Below are positions 35,252 to 46,700 of a stretch of 64,000 nt of DNA, piece after piece (position 1 is the stretch's first letter; each line of letters starts with the position of its first letter). The notes beneath the pieces were generated by a model. The model saw nothing but the letters and a program-made list of their open reading frames with translations, ran no database searches and was not told the DNA's origin. Source of the DNA: Polytrichum commune (Eukaryota > Streptophyta > Polytrichopsida > Polytrichales > Polytrichaceae); NCBI GenBank assembly GCA_950295325.1, contig OX485809.1, positions 3,784,001 through 3,848,000 on the forward strand, written 5' to 3'. The position numbers and the translations under genes were made by a program.

Positions 35252-35449
35252 TTAGGATATGTAGAGTATATTTTTTATATGAATTTGGATGATTTTACCT
35301 TCCAGGATTTTTTTCACAATAATGGAACCAAATTTGATAGCTTGGATAACGCTATTATTACCCAAATGTACATTGCGTGGAGTGATTACCTTATACGTGT
35401 CAAATGCGGCCTTCTGCAAAGTCATGTGCTTAGAGGCATCCAAATTCAT
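35252..35449 (-). pseudogene. copia protease fragment with damaged active site (remnant 2)
   Basis: Reads NLDASKHMT where functional copia proteases have L-D-S-G-A-S-x-H-M, so the S-G pair after the catalytic Asp is missing. It is followed by the usual V-x-L-G-N-N (NVHLGNNSVIQAI) and KNILYIS. Confidence 0.75.
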
Positions 35450-35559
35450 GATCCATTTGCATATGCTCTAGAAATGTACTTCATTACGCATTATAAATAT
35501 GTAGTTGTCATCGTCATTCATATTCGTCACTTGTTTTCGCTCTTTGTTCTTTATTTTGT

Positions 35560-36270
35560 AGCAAAACTACGCAATGTGGCCCAGTTTGTCACAATAATAA
35601 CACGATTTTGCGCCTTGACACAGAAATGAGTTGTCCCCTTTGCCTTATCACAATACAATGGCGGCATCATAATCTTGGGGTTCTTTGTCATTGTGTTTTT
35701 GACATCTCGTACATCAAGCGCGCCGTTACGTAGTCCATTATAAGTTCCTTCATCAACATCGTTTCCATGGCGGTGATCAAGTATTTGAACGACATTGGCA
35801 AGCTCTTGAGCAAGGTAATAACAATGTCTTCATCTCTTACAATTACCTCCAAACAAGCGAGTTGATCCGCGAGCACCTTGACCTTGCTGACGTGGTCCAA
35901 CAAGTCGTCACCCCCTTGCATCTTACACGTAAAAACTTGCGGCGAATGAAAATGATGTTAGTTCTTCGTCTCGTAAATGTTGCAAAGGGTCTTCCACGCC
36001 TTCACGGATCTTTTGCAACTTTTGATGTGCGCAAGTTGGTTGTCCACCAAATTGAGGCGAATGATGGACATGGCCTTCTTGATACGTCTTTGGTATTTTT
36101 TTCAACACTTTGGGATCCATATTGCAAGGTGGAGGTTCCTCGGATCCATCCACAATATCCCAAAGATTCATGAAGGCCAACAACATTTTGATTTTAAATT
36201 TCCAAAGACTAAACTTTCCTCCATTAAACTTGTCAATGATTCTAGTGGCCTCACTTTCAAATGATGCCAT
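35560..36270 (-). pseudogene. copia gag with broken zinc knuckle (remnant 2)
   Basis: Starts MASFESEATRIIDKFNGGKF and continues to FSLWKFKIKMLLAFMNLWDI, the gag N-terminus. LACLEVIVRDEDIVITLLKS, then LPMSFKYLITAM, is the UBN2-type gag core. The knuckle CYYCDKLGHIA is followed by an in-frame TAG and then FCYK at about 35560-35600. Confidence 0.8.
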
Positions 36271-36379
36271 CGTATCCTCGGATATACACTCAAAATATTT
36301 AAACAATATATTTCTCACCCTAAATACCTTATACTTTCAAATATTTCAAGTTAGATCTTCTACATCTCGTGAAAGTTCT

Positions 36380-37090
36380 TAAGGCACTTAAATTACTAAA
36401 AGAAGATTTGTTTTTCACCTCAAATGTCTAACACTCTCAAATCATTCAAATAAAATTTTTAACGCCTCAAAAGAATTCACAAAACACTCAAATCACTCAA
36501 ATAAGGTCTCCTTCATCTCAAGTGTCTTACACTCTCAAATCATTTAAATAAGATTTTCTACACCTCAAGCGAGTTCTAAGGATACTCAAATCACTCAAAT
36601 GACATGTCTTCAACTCAAATGCGTCTTACACTCTCAAAGAATCTTCTCAAAATTCAAGCCTCTCAAGTCATGTGTTATTGGAGTCTAAACACCTTTAAAG
36701 TTCTCAAAGAAACTTTTGAACTTTCAAAACATTCAAGTCAAATATTTTAGAGTCTAAACACCTCTAAACCTTTCAAATAAGTCTCTCAACACTCCAATCT
36801 CTCAAATAATGTATTATTGGAGTCTAAAGACCTTCAAAGCTCTCAAAGAAACTCTTGAACACTAAAAACACTCAAGTCAAATGTTTGAAGTCTACACACA
36901 TCCAAACCTTCCAAATAAGTCTCTCAACACTCAAATCTCTCAAATAATGTATTATTAGAGTCTAAAGACCTTCAAAACTCTCAAAGAAACTCTTGAATGC
37001 TCAAAATACTCAAGTCAAATGCTTGAAGTCTACACACCTCCAAACCTCTCAAATAAACCTCTCAACACTCAAGAAACTCAAATCACATGC
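36380..37090. repeat. Degenerate tandem repeat, about 139-bp period
   Basis: ttattggagtctaaa (or one-base variants) recurs at 36674, 36814 and 36952, each followed by ctcaaagaaac, ctcaagtcaaat, and ctcaacactc.aatctctcaa. 36380-36640 has looser 'ctcaaatcactcaaataag' repeats. It lies upstream of the gag of copia remnant 2. Non-coding. Confidence 0.75.
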
Positions 37091-37574
37091 TCTTGCATTA
37101 AACATATATTCAAGCGAAAACAAAAACAAAGAAATACTTACAGCAACAAAATGCGTCCTCGGACACCTGCAATGCTATGAAGCGCCAACTCCTCGAGATC
37201 CGTTCCACAAACTCAAATGCAATCAAATCTCTAGGCACTTCATTTGCATGGTGGGCCCATAACCTATTGGAATGAATAGGAGATAAGATTGCACAAGAAT
37301 AAATACCTATACAAAGGCATATGAACAATGCTTGGAGTGAGATGGTTTCATGCTCTTCTTGCTTTGTCTTTTATTGTTTTTCTTCTCTTCATTGGTTCAC
37401 ACAAATAATATAGGATAACTCATTTCCCTCTTCGGACTAGCATGGTAGCCTTATTCTAAGCTTATTATTTCTCATGTTTCTTCCTTTATATTTTTATTGA
37501 CTACGAGCAATCTAATTCTCTACCTTCTAGACACTCCTACTTCATCTCCAACTGCTAATAACCTACCAGACTAG

Positions 37575-37655
37575 GCTAAGGGCAAGGGCCAAGGGAATCG
37601 AACCTTGCACCACATGGCTCCCTCTTAGAAGCCTTAACCACTAATTTACTCCACT
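37575..37655 (-). mobile_element. tRNA-derived SINE head (Pol III box A and box B)
   Basis: On the minus strand TAGTGGTTAAGGC (37643-37631) matches box A and GGTTCGATTCC (37604-37594) is a textbook box B, about 27 nt apart, as in a tRNA-like SINE head. The sequence does not fold into a normal tRNA, so it is not a tRNA gene. The body and tail of the SINE toward lower coordinates could not be delimited. Confidence 0.6.
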
Positions 37656-37689
37656 ACACATGATATATATAAGGAGTGCTCTAAAGTTT

Positions 37690-38110
37690 TCTATACAAAG
37701 GCCATTATTTATTGTCTATTATATACTATGTACTATGTATTGTCTACTATCTATTATGTACTGTTTACTATCATGTGTTTATGTATATATTGTTTGTTGT
37801 TTAATGTCTATTATTTATTGTTTGCTATCTATTGTCTACTATTTACTGTTTACTGCCTAATATTTAGTATTTACTATCTATTTTTTATTGTTTAATGTAT
37901 AATCTTTTCTATTTACATTCTATTATTTATATTTTATATTTTACTATGTAATATTACTATTTTGTGTCTATTATGCTTTATTTTATATTATATTTCTATT
38001 TACTATCTATTATTTCATTGTATATTTTAATCTTTCTATTATTTACTATTTATTGTCAATTGTCAATTGTTTATTGTTTATTATATATTATTGATTATTT
38101 TAGTGTTTTT
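37690..38110. repeat. Low-complexity TATTGTCTACTATTTACT tract
   Basis: Over 400 bp made of variants of tattgtctattatttactat with almost no G or C. It is a degraded simple or minisatellite array, not coding despite a 66-codon open frame. Confidence 0.8.
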
Positions 38111-39360
38111 ATGTTGGATGAATGAAAGACACATTTGTATGCAGTAATTGCCTCTCTCGATCTAGATCTAGAAGATTTATAAAACTAATTAAAGAGGGAT
38201 CAATCCTTCATGGAGCTTTTCCATGGTAATGAAGTGACACAACTCCCACACATGTAAGAAACGTTGTGTGGAGCTCAAAACTTGAGCACGGAGCTGAAAA
38301 CTCCAATACAAAAGTTTTTTTATGTCGTGACCGTATGTCAAAGTGACCCTCCTTCCTACTAAGGAATGAAGATGGACAACAAGGAAAACGGACTCAACAA
38401 CACCTGCATACCTCACAAGAGTGGCACTCAAAATGGCCCTCGAAATGGAAAAGTTCATTGTGTAAAGGAGACCAAATAGTAAAATGCATGTTAGTTTTGG
38501 GCATGGGAAAATAGTACATTCCCATATAACTTATGAAGGTGCCTTAAAGGAGGCAATGTGCTCAACATGCACAGCTCGGTCATCATGGGAAGCATGACTT
38601 GTCAAATTAACTTTACACTTCCGTATCGTGCTTCCTACTTTTGGCTTCCAGTAAATAACTGTTTTTGAATCATGCAGATGGCAGTCTTTCATTGCTTGAG
38701 ATCCACTCAAGACCACACATGGAAAGTGTATTTCAAAAAAGATGAGCCGGGATGCTGCACTTTTTTAGTAAGGAATGTGGCCTTTTTGTGGGCACTTTCA
38801 ACTCCACGTTTGACAGTTGGATCGAGTTGGGAATTGTTTCATCTAAGTGGCAATTGCAAATCACGCAAATTGTTGTTTTAAATTGTTGGAATTAGAGTTG
38901 AGATGCAAGAGTTACAGGAGGTCAAAGTGAAGATTTGCTTTTTCTTCAAGTAATCACATAGGCCCTCCCAATCGTGTTAACAATGCAACCTCGAATGGTT
39001 GTCTACATTTTGTGCACATAGTCCAATCTTGTCAAAGCATTCGTCTTTTTGATATAAAAACCTTGCCATATGCTACTCAAATAAAGGTGTCCAATTAAGA
39101 AGAGTGACCCACATACCCTAGTCGAAATTCTTGAGTGGTGGGTCAATACGACCCAGAACGACATTGCAAAGTATGTTGAGGCTTAGGACATTGGTGTGTA
39201 GGGAGTTGGTGTTCCATGTGATAAGCAAGGTTTGCAAGTAAGGTGGTTGGGGAGGTGGGGTATATTATAAGGGGAGTGGGGTTGTTTTCAGGGTGGTGGG
39301 GTGTGTTGTTCTGGAATGGATGGTTCATTCTACATGTTAGTATCACTACGGGGGTTATAT
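38111..39360. other. Intergenic DNA with a dispersed repeat copy
   Basis: No gene recognised. About 38935-39105 is an inverted copy of the dispersed repeat (gcacatagtccaatcttgtc, actcaaataaaggtgtccaa) found also near 8830, 10050, 10830, 57260, 58330, 58660 and 60540. Confidence 0.45.
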
Positions 39361-39510
39361 AACATTACTCGACGCCCAGCTCTCGTTCCGTGGGCCCTCA
39401 ATATATAATAGTGAGATGCTCAAAAGAGCTGCATTGGGAGATCCAGTAACAACTTAAACTCCCACCATCTCACTATTGGATTCAGAGGGCCCACGTTGCT
39501 GAGTAATGTT
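39361..39510. mobile_element. 150-bp fold-back MITE
   Basis: Ends AACATTACTC and GAGTAATGTT are perfect inverses. Inner arms also pair (gtgggccctc / gagggcccac and aatagtgagatg / catctcactatt). Flanked by AT on both sides. Confidence 0.75.
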
Positions 39511-40703
39511 ATGCACGTGATCTTCGTGCATCTTGTCATTGTTTAAGAGAGCTATAAAAACCCACTTGCATCATACAACATACCAAACAAGTGACCCTGC
39601 AAAATATCATGACTCGAGCTTTGCTGTTCAGCCTGATGCACAAAGTTACTTGTAATGCACTTTTCTGTCTGTACTGAAACGAATTGCATTCCAATAGAAA
39701 TTGAAGGGAATTTTGACACGACATGTCATCTACTTTAGTAATTACCAAGGGCAAGTCAATACAAGCTGCAGCAATGAAAGGAACTCCAGTCACACTCTAC
39801 ACTACACAGTACTCCAGTGCGGTGCAACGAAGTGGAGTATAAGGAACTACACTGAATAGTCCTAGTAGTGTGGGTGAAAAATTAGCATGGGCCACACTAA
39901 TTTTCTAATTGTGGTAGAATAAATGTGGGTCCAAGACCCTGGGTCTTGCAAGTCTTCATGAAGACTTATGACCAGCACATTGGATATGAATTATCAGACC
40001 AAAGTAGCACAATATATAGCAATCACCCACATTAATTTCTTAGAAAACAAAATTGATGTGACCCACACTAGTCTTCTACTAGAAATTTAGCATGGGTGAA
40101 AATTAACGCGGCCTACATCAGTTCTCATTATGAAAATTAGTGTGGGCTCTATAAAATTACTGCGGTCCAGTCATAGGGCTATTTAGTGTACCTATTCACT
40201 TTGTAGTTGAGCTCTAATCATTTTCAAAATATGGGCAAGAAAATGCTGTTATCGTTTTGTAAAATTTCATCTACTCTGCATCTGATTTTTATGTCAAGGC
40301 AATAGCCTTTTTTCCTCCTGACATTCACAAACACAAGACAAGTTACCAATGAGCACAGACATACCTTTCTTGAAATCCCTGAAGCACAATGGACACATAT
40401 TTCTCAGGAGATTCATATTTGCAGATTTCACAAAGGAGAAAGGATTTCACATATCAACTAGAACATTCTAATTCTAGAGGGCTGCTTTCAATCTTTGCAA
40501 TACCCACCTTCCAAACCACAAACTACGTTACATGTTTGATGCATACATTCTTCAAACTACCTACCTTCAAAACAGCTTAGCAGCTCTGTGTTCCATATTC
40601 CACATTGGCTGCACGGGATCTCTCTTCCAACGAGTATTTCCAACTTCTATTATCACATTTCTCTTCCAAAAATACATGTCAAGTCAATTGTTGTTTGCTT
40701 GTT
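39511..40703. other. 3' flank of the MFP1-like gene
   Basis: Repeated motifs of the type 'ttagtgtgggcc' and 'gcccacacta' in both orientations at 39880-40165 suggest a degraded fold-back element. The 3' untranslated region of the gene is expected immediately below 40704; its end was not determined. Confidence 0.45.
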
Positions 40704-43700
40704 TCATGAGGATTTTTTGCTCCTGGTAGGAGTATCTGCAACAGCTTCTTGAAGGGACCCTAGAACAGCTTCCATCTCTGACCGCGCTGCCTGACCATCC
40801 TCCAAGCTCTATTAAGAATGAACATTGAGAAATTCAGTCAGAACACAGAAATTTAAGATAAATTTGCATGGCAATGATGCCAAATACAACTATTCTACTC
40901 TGCAATGGCATCACCTATATATATATATATATTCAATTCACCTCTACTTCTAAATACTGGGTTCCCTTCAAGCCCTTGCTCCCTCCCTAGTTCACTCTTC
41001 TCTCTACCTTCCTATGAAGTGTTTACAAATGATACAGAGGAGTTCGTTATGAAGTCCTTGATAGAAACTCAAAAAACCAGCTGACAAGTGGACCCATGTG
41101 GGTCATACAAGAAGACAGCAAGTGCATATAACCTTCTTCACGCCAGTGAGGTTGGTGCCAGTCTTCTTCTCAAGCTTCAGGAGCTCCTCATTCTGCATCC
41201 ACAAAATTGCAAGGCAACTAACTTCGTATCAAAATATAAGGTCAATTTCCAACAACAAACTAACATTATGTAGTCCCATTCATGTGTTAAAACCCGTATA
41301 ACCCATCATTTAATCAACAGGAAGTCAGAATTAAATTGCAATAACAGGTGCAAAGCAGGATCACAGAGAACGACCTAACCAACATGATGGTCATATGAGG
41401 CATATCTAAAAAGAGATATTGATTCAAGTGCTCAAAAACAAACCTGACGCATGAGAGTTTCCTTTTGCTCTCTCTCTTGAAATGCCAGGTCCTCGTACTT
41501 CTCCACCAAAAGAGCAGCCTCAGCACGTACCTGCATGCAGATTATTCTCATTCATATGAGAGTTATCCATGAAGTCCTTATATCAAACTCCCAGTGAGTT
41601 GGCTGAAAGGTAAATTTAAGAGCTTATGCATAAAGTTACCCAAATTTTCTTGAGGCTTAAAAGAGGGGAGCCAAGCTAGAAAAAAATCAGCTTTCTAGCT
41701 TATCATACATGCTAGGATCAGGGGCCAAGCTAGCCTTGCATGGCCGCCAACCTGGGATTTGGGGTGGCAGTTCCCATGGGTAAGCCCTATTTTAAATCCT
41801 AAAGTTTTTGGGAATGAAAAAGGAGCTCCAAAAATTTCACCCAACTTTTCAACATTAGGCTCCAACACAAGTGGCGTTTTAACGAGCTCTTTAAAGAAAA
41901 GTCTCTCAAAAAGGGAGATTTCCTGATTTGGTCCATCTTTGAGAGACTTTGCGGATGACACTGATAACACATAAGAACTCACATTATGAGAGCTGAAACA
42001 AAATTGAGAAAAAAAAATTTCCCCATCATGTGACAGGATTGCATGTCATCAATGTAAATCATCACACAGAGCTTATTGCAGAAACAGGGTGATACAAACC
42101 TGAGGAAGAGTTTCAAGACGTGACTCTGCCAACTGTAACGCCCTTTTTGTTTCCACAATTTTTCCTTTATGCCGAACCAACTCTGCTTTATTTTTCAAAA
42201 GCTCACCCTCCAAGTACTTCACTTTTTTATTCGCTGCATCGTTCTCCTTCACAATCTTCGAGATTGTCAGCTCTGCTTGCTTGGCACCAGCCTGGTACCC
42301 AGCTGATAGTTCCTTCTCCTTTGCAAGCTTCTGCTGCAATGACAAGCTTTCAACCTCCAAAGATGAAATTCTCTTTTTCGCTTTCTCTAATTCTTCAGCG
42401 ATCGCGACCGAATCTCGGTTCAGTTCCTGCAACGCCTGCAGAGCCTGGTCAACGCTTCCCCGTAACGCTTTTACACTATTCTTCTCAGCTAGGAGGGATT
42501 TTTGTGACATGGCCAGCTGGTTTTTTGCAGCAGCCGTCACCTTGCGTTCTTCAGCAAGGTACGCACTCATGCTCTGATACGCAGCCCGGGCCTCGTCCAA
42601 CTGTTTTTCAAGCTTCAAACTCAAATTGACAGCATCCGTTAATTGCTTGCTGATGGTTTTGATCTCTTCAGTTGATGCCTCGAGTTCATTATGGGTCTTT
42701 CGTAGCTCCTGCACATGTACAAATTTGCAGTTAGAGAGACCAAGAAAAGAAGTATGGAGTTATCCTTGAAGTCTCAAAAACTCATGTTTTGGTAGGGAGT
42801 TTCACCCCACTTCTGACAATTTATAATGTAAAGTGGTACCAAGACATCTAATTTTGTTGAAATGAAGGAGGACAAGGGGGTTGAAATGATGGGGGGCCAA
42901 AAGACAGCTATATAAAAATGAATATCGTGTCAAACTTTTGAAGGCACCTAAAAAGTTTGACAAGGGATTCATATTTATAAAGCCACCTTTTGGCCAGAGT
43001 CAAACATCTCCCCTTCACTTCACCAGAAGTGGATGTTTCAATACCACTTGGAACACTCCTTAACCATTATAAATTGTCAAAAGTGGGACAAACTCCCTAC
43101 CAAAACATGATTTTTTAAGAGACTTTAAGGATAAGCCTAATAATTGAACCTACAATAGTGAGAAGATTTTGAACCTGCACACCACTCAAATTTAGATAGG
43201 ATAACTAGCCGGGTTAGGCCCACTCACCATAGTCCAGTTAATCCTTGTGCTCAACAACATTACCCTCCCTTCAACAAGGACTGGATTTAAGTCTGGTAGA
43301 AGTAAAATCAGAAACAAAAGCTCAAAGGCAAAGTGGAGAAGCAGGGCTAAGACAAATTGATAACTTCATTTGCCAAAGAAAGATGGAGAGCAATAATTAC
43401 CATGCTAAGAGCTTCATTTTCCCTCTTCCATGAAGCTATGTCATTATTCAAAGACTGGTTCGTTGAAACTAGATTGTCAATCTTCTCAGATTTTTCTTGA
43501 ATCTCCACAGACAATTTTTTTATTTCACCCTCCTTTTCTTTCCTGAGTGTTTCCTTAGCGGCTGACATCTCAGTTAGCTGTTTGATCTTGCCATCCAAAT
43601 CCTTCTCATGTGCATCCTTGGCTGCTGACATCTTGGTAAGTTGTTCAATCTTGCCTTCCAATTCTTTCGCAAGAGCGTCCTTGGCTGCTGACAGCTCAGT

Positions 43701-46700
43701 TATTTTGCCCTCCATCTGTTTTTCGAGACTATCCTTGGCTACTGCCATATCAGATATCTTGACCTTCATATCTTTCTCAAGTGTGACCTTGGCAGCGGAA
43801 ATCTCTGCAAGCCTGAAAGGAAAACATATATTTCAAACTCCCTCACAACTAAAAGTGAGTTTTTACTTTACTTGAAATACATACCAATACTGTAGTGAAG
43901 ACCCGACAAGAGTATTAACACCCAGTGATGTGTGTAATTTCCAAAAATATTACAGGCCCCATGCTTTCAGATTTTAATGCTTAGAGCAACTCCTATGGTC
44001 ACTGAAAAATGATTCTCTATAATAGGTTTTCAAAGTTTTTTGGACTAATGCCACATGCTCATCCCAACCATAAATGTTTTTGAGCCACCAATTATTGAGA
44101 GAGAGACCACACTCTGAAGTCCTCGGCTACTCAACTTTCAAGGGTGGGTAGAGGTTTAGAGGGTTGCCACTCTCTCAATAATTGATGGCCAATAAAGATC
44201 TGGATAAAATTTGGGTTTTGTGGGTTGGCAGATTACACAATTTTGCTCCAAAAACACATAGAAAGCTGATTATTGGATTAAAAAAAACTTCAACCGTGAT
44301 TAGTGGAGATGCTCTTAGGATTTTTCGAGAATCACAAACAAAAAAAGTATACAATTCAAGCCAAGGACCAAGAAGATGTACATGAAGAACCAAACATGTA
44401 AATTTTTGGCTTTGTTTCTTTGAGATTATTTTTTGGTTCATTTTTTGATTCCAGAATGAACCAGAATGATCATTTTGGTTCTTCATGTTGGTTCCACAGA
44501 TGTAAATAAAGAACCAGAAAATGAGGAACCAAAGATCCACCAAGAAATGTCCCAACACTGGTCCAGCACTTCACTATCATGCCTAACCCAGAATATCAAA
44601 AAATGGTAACATAACCCAATATTATGGGCAACCAACCCATAATAGCACCAAAATGGTGAACCAACAAATAACCCACAAATTGGGTTAGATATGACAGTGA
44701 GCTCAGTCCAGAAAAGCAAAGAAAAAAAAAACTATTCTGTGGTTAAAAGTCTGCTTACTGTTGCTGCAATGATTCTGCCTGTGTAGTAGCCTTCTCCAGT
44801 GCATCTGAGGTTTTTTTTAGCTCAACACCAAGTTTCTCCTTCCTCCTCTGCTCTTCTTCCAGCAAGTGACGAACATTATTTAATGCTTCGTTTGCGGTTA
44901 AAATCTCACCTTCCAGCTTTGCTTTTGCCTCGTTTGTCGACTTCAGATTTACCCCTAATTTCTCCAGAGAATCTTCCAGAACTGCTTTCGCATTTTGCAG
45001 CAACTCGTACTCCGATCTGAGACCACTAATTCGCTCTCGCTCAACTGCAAGTTCTGAATCTAAAGTTTTAATGTGTGCTTGTAATGTTGTAACAGTATCC
45101 TGCTCTTTTCTTAATTTTGCATTCTGCAAGCTGATTTCGGATTCCTTCACCTTGTTCTGTGCCTTGAGTGCCTCAATTTCCTCCTGTAAACGATTACTGT
45201 TCAATTGTTCTTCCTCTAACCGATTGTTGAGGCTCTTTTTGCTCTCCTCAAGTGTTGATTCAAGTTGTTGAATCCGCATCTGAAGCTCTTTGGCAGCATT
45301 TTTCTCGGTTTCAAGCTTGCATTGGATCTCAGTTATTGAGTTTTTTGTGTCCATAAGTTCATTTGCCAGCTTTGTGCGTTGTTGTTGGGCTATGCCTGAT
45401 GCCTTTTGTGCTTTATCCTTCTCTACACATTTACAAACCACAAAGCATCAAGTCAATAGCTTAAGTGGTTGAGACCAATGTTGGACCACTATATAGGTGA
45501 ATGCATGGTATCAATGCACAATATCAATGAACCTACCTGACTGGTAGCAAAATTGTAACACTAGTCAGATATTGATACTAGGGTAATTTTATCTAGGTAG
45601 CAGAGTTTTTTGGTAGTATATAGACACAAATGGTATCAAAAACAAATATATCCTCAAGTACCCGTACCCTTCTTGTATCCAAAAAGGTAAAATCCTCATT
45701 GTATATACCCGAGTGGTATCAAAAAAGGTGATACCAGTCCACCACTGGTTGGAACTCGTATCCGCCTTGCAAGTGATCTGGTTCCATTCTCCACCAAAGC
45801 ATGCTAGTGTTACCCACTATGGTCCAGCCAATCATTGTGGGAATCACCAGGTCAATCGTTCACCTTAAAAGTTGTGGGTAGTAAGGGACTAAGGGCCCCA
45901 GCAAGCCTAGTAGGAGAGGAACGATTGGCAATCAAGTGGTCCCATTTATGGCCATTAGGAGTCCACTTATTAATTGAGGAAATAGCATGCAGGTCAAGAG
46001 AGCTTACTTCATTATTTTGGCTAGACAATTAGTGTGGCCCACATTAATCATTTCCACATTCATCTACCACTCAAATTAGTAAGACTAATTAATGTACCTG
46101 CATTGAGGTTATCAGAAAATTATTGAACCCAACCAGGCAGCAATACCACAACAGCATTGACTGAACCTGATTAAGGGGATTAGCTGCACACCTTCACGTA
46201 ATCTGCCTTCTAATGTTGCACGAAGTGAAGCCATGGACTCTCGAGCATCCTTAAGTTTTGTATTTGACTGCACCATGACAATTAACCTCCATGAGAACAG
46301 AAAATATGTATCGATGCAAATGCAGTTGCAGTTTTGTATGGAGTATATAGTTTAAAACAGATTTCTCTAAGCCATGATGATTGATTTATAACCCTCAAAC
46401 CAATAACTTGCATTAGAATTATCCTCTGACTCAACATGACTTCTGTTTGGGAGTGGGTCATTTGCGTACAACACTTTCCATGTTCGACAATTTTTTGGTG
46501 CATGCTTGAAGGTAGTGTGGAGGTTTGAATGAAGAACATTCTACATCGGTTCATTGAGGATCAAACTCATTTTGGCATGCCAGAAGGTGCTAAAATGAAT
46601 TTGGCCCTCAATGAATTGAGGAAGGTTGATCTTCAGGCACTACCTCCAAGCATGCACCACAAGTGGAAAGAAATTATTCATATTGTATGCAAAACAGCCA

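Larger units (their letters stand above)
33740..36270 (-). mobile_element. Ty1/copia remnant 2 (gag-PR-IN)
   Basis: Minus-strand gag, zinc knuckle, protease, pre-integrase, integrase and linker occur in copia order; reverse transcriptase and RNase H are missing beyond about 33740. It differs in sequence from remnant 1, so it is another lineage. The linker region (about 34230-33900) includes an acidic Ser/Asp-rich part and GKWWK, as in this clade. It has many stops and frameshifts. Confidence 0.85.

Noticed and set aside
37575-37655. Functional tRNA gene
   Set aside because: Boxes A and B are present but no acceptor stem or cloverleaf can be drawn; a SINE head fits better.
42120-42629. 169-codon plus-strand frame
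   Set aside because: Antisense shadow of exon 7 of the MFP1-like gene, which has strong coiled-coil coding and splice support.
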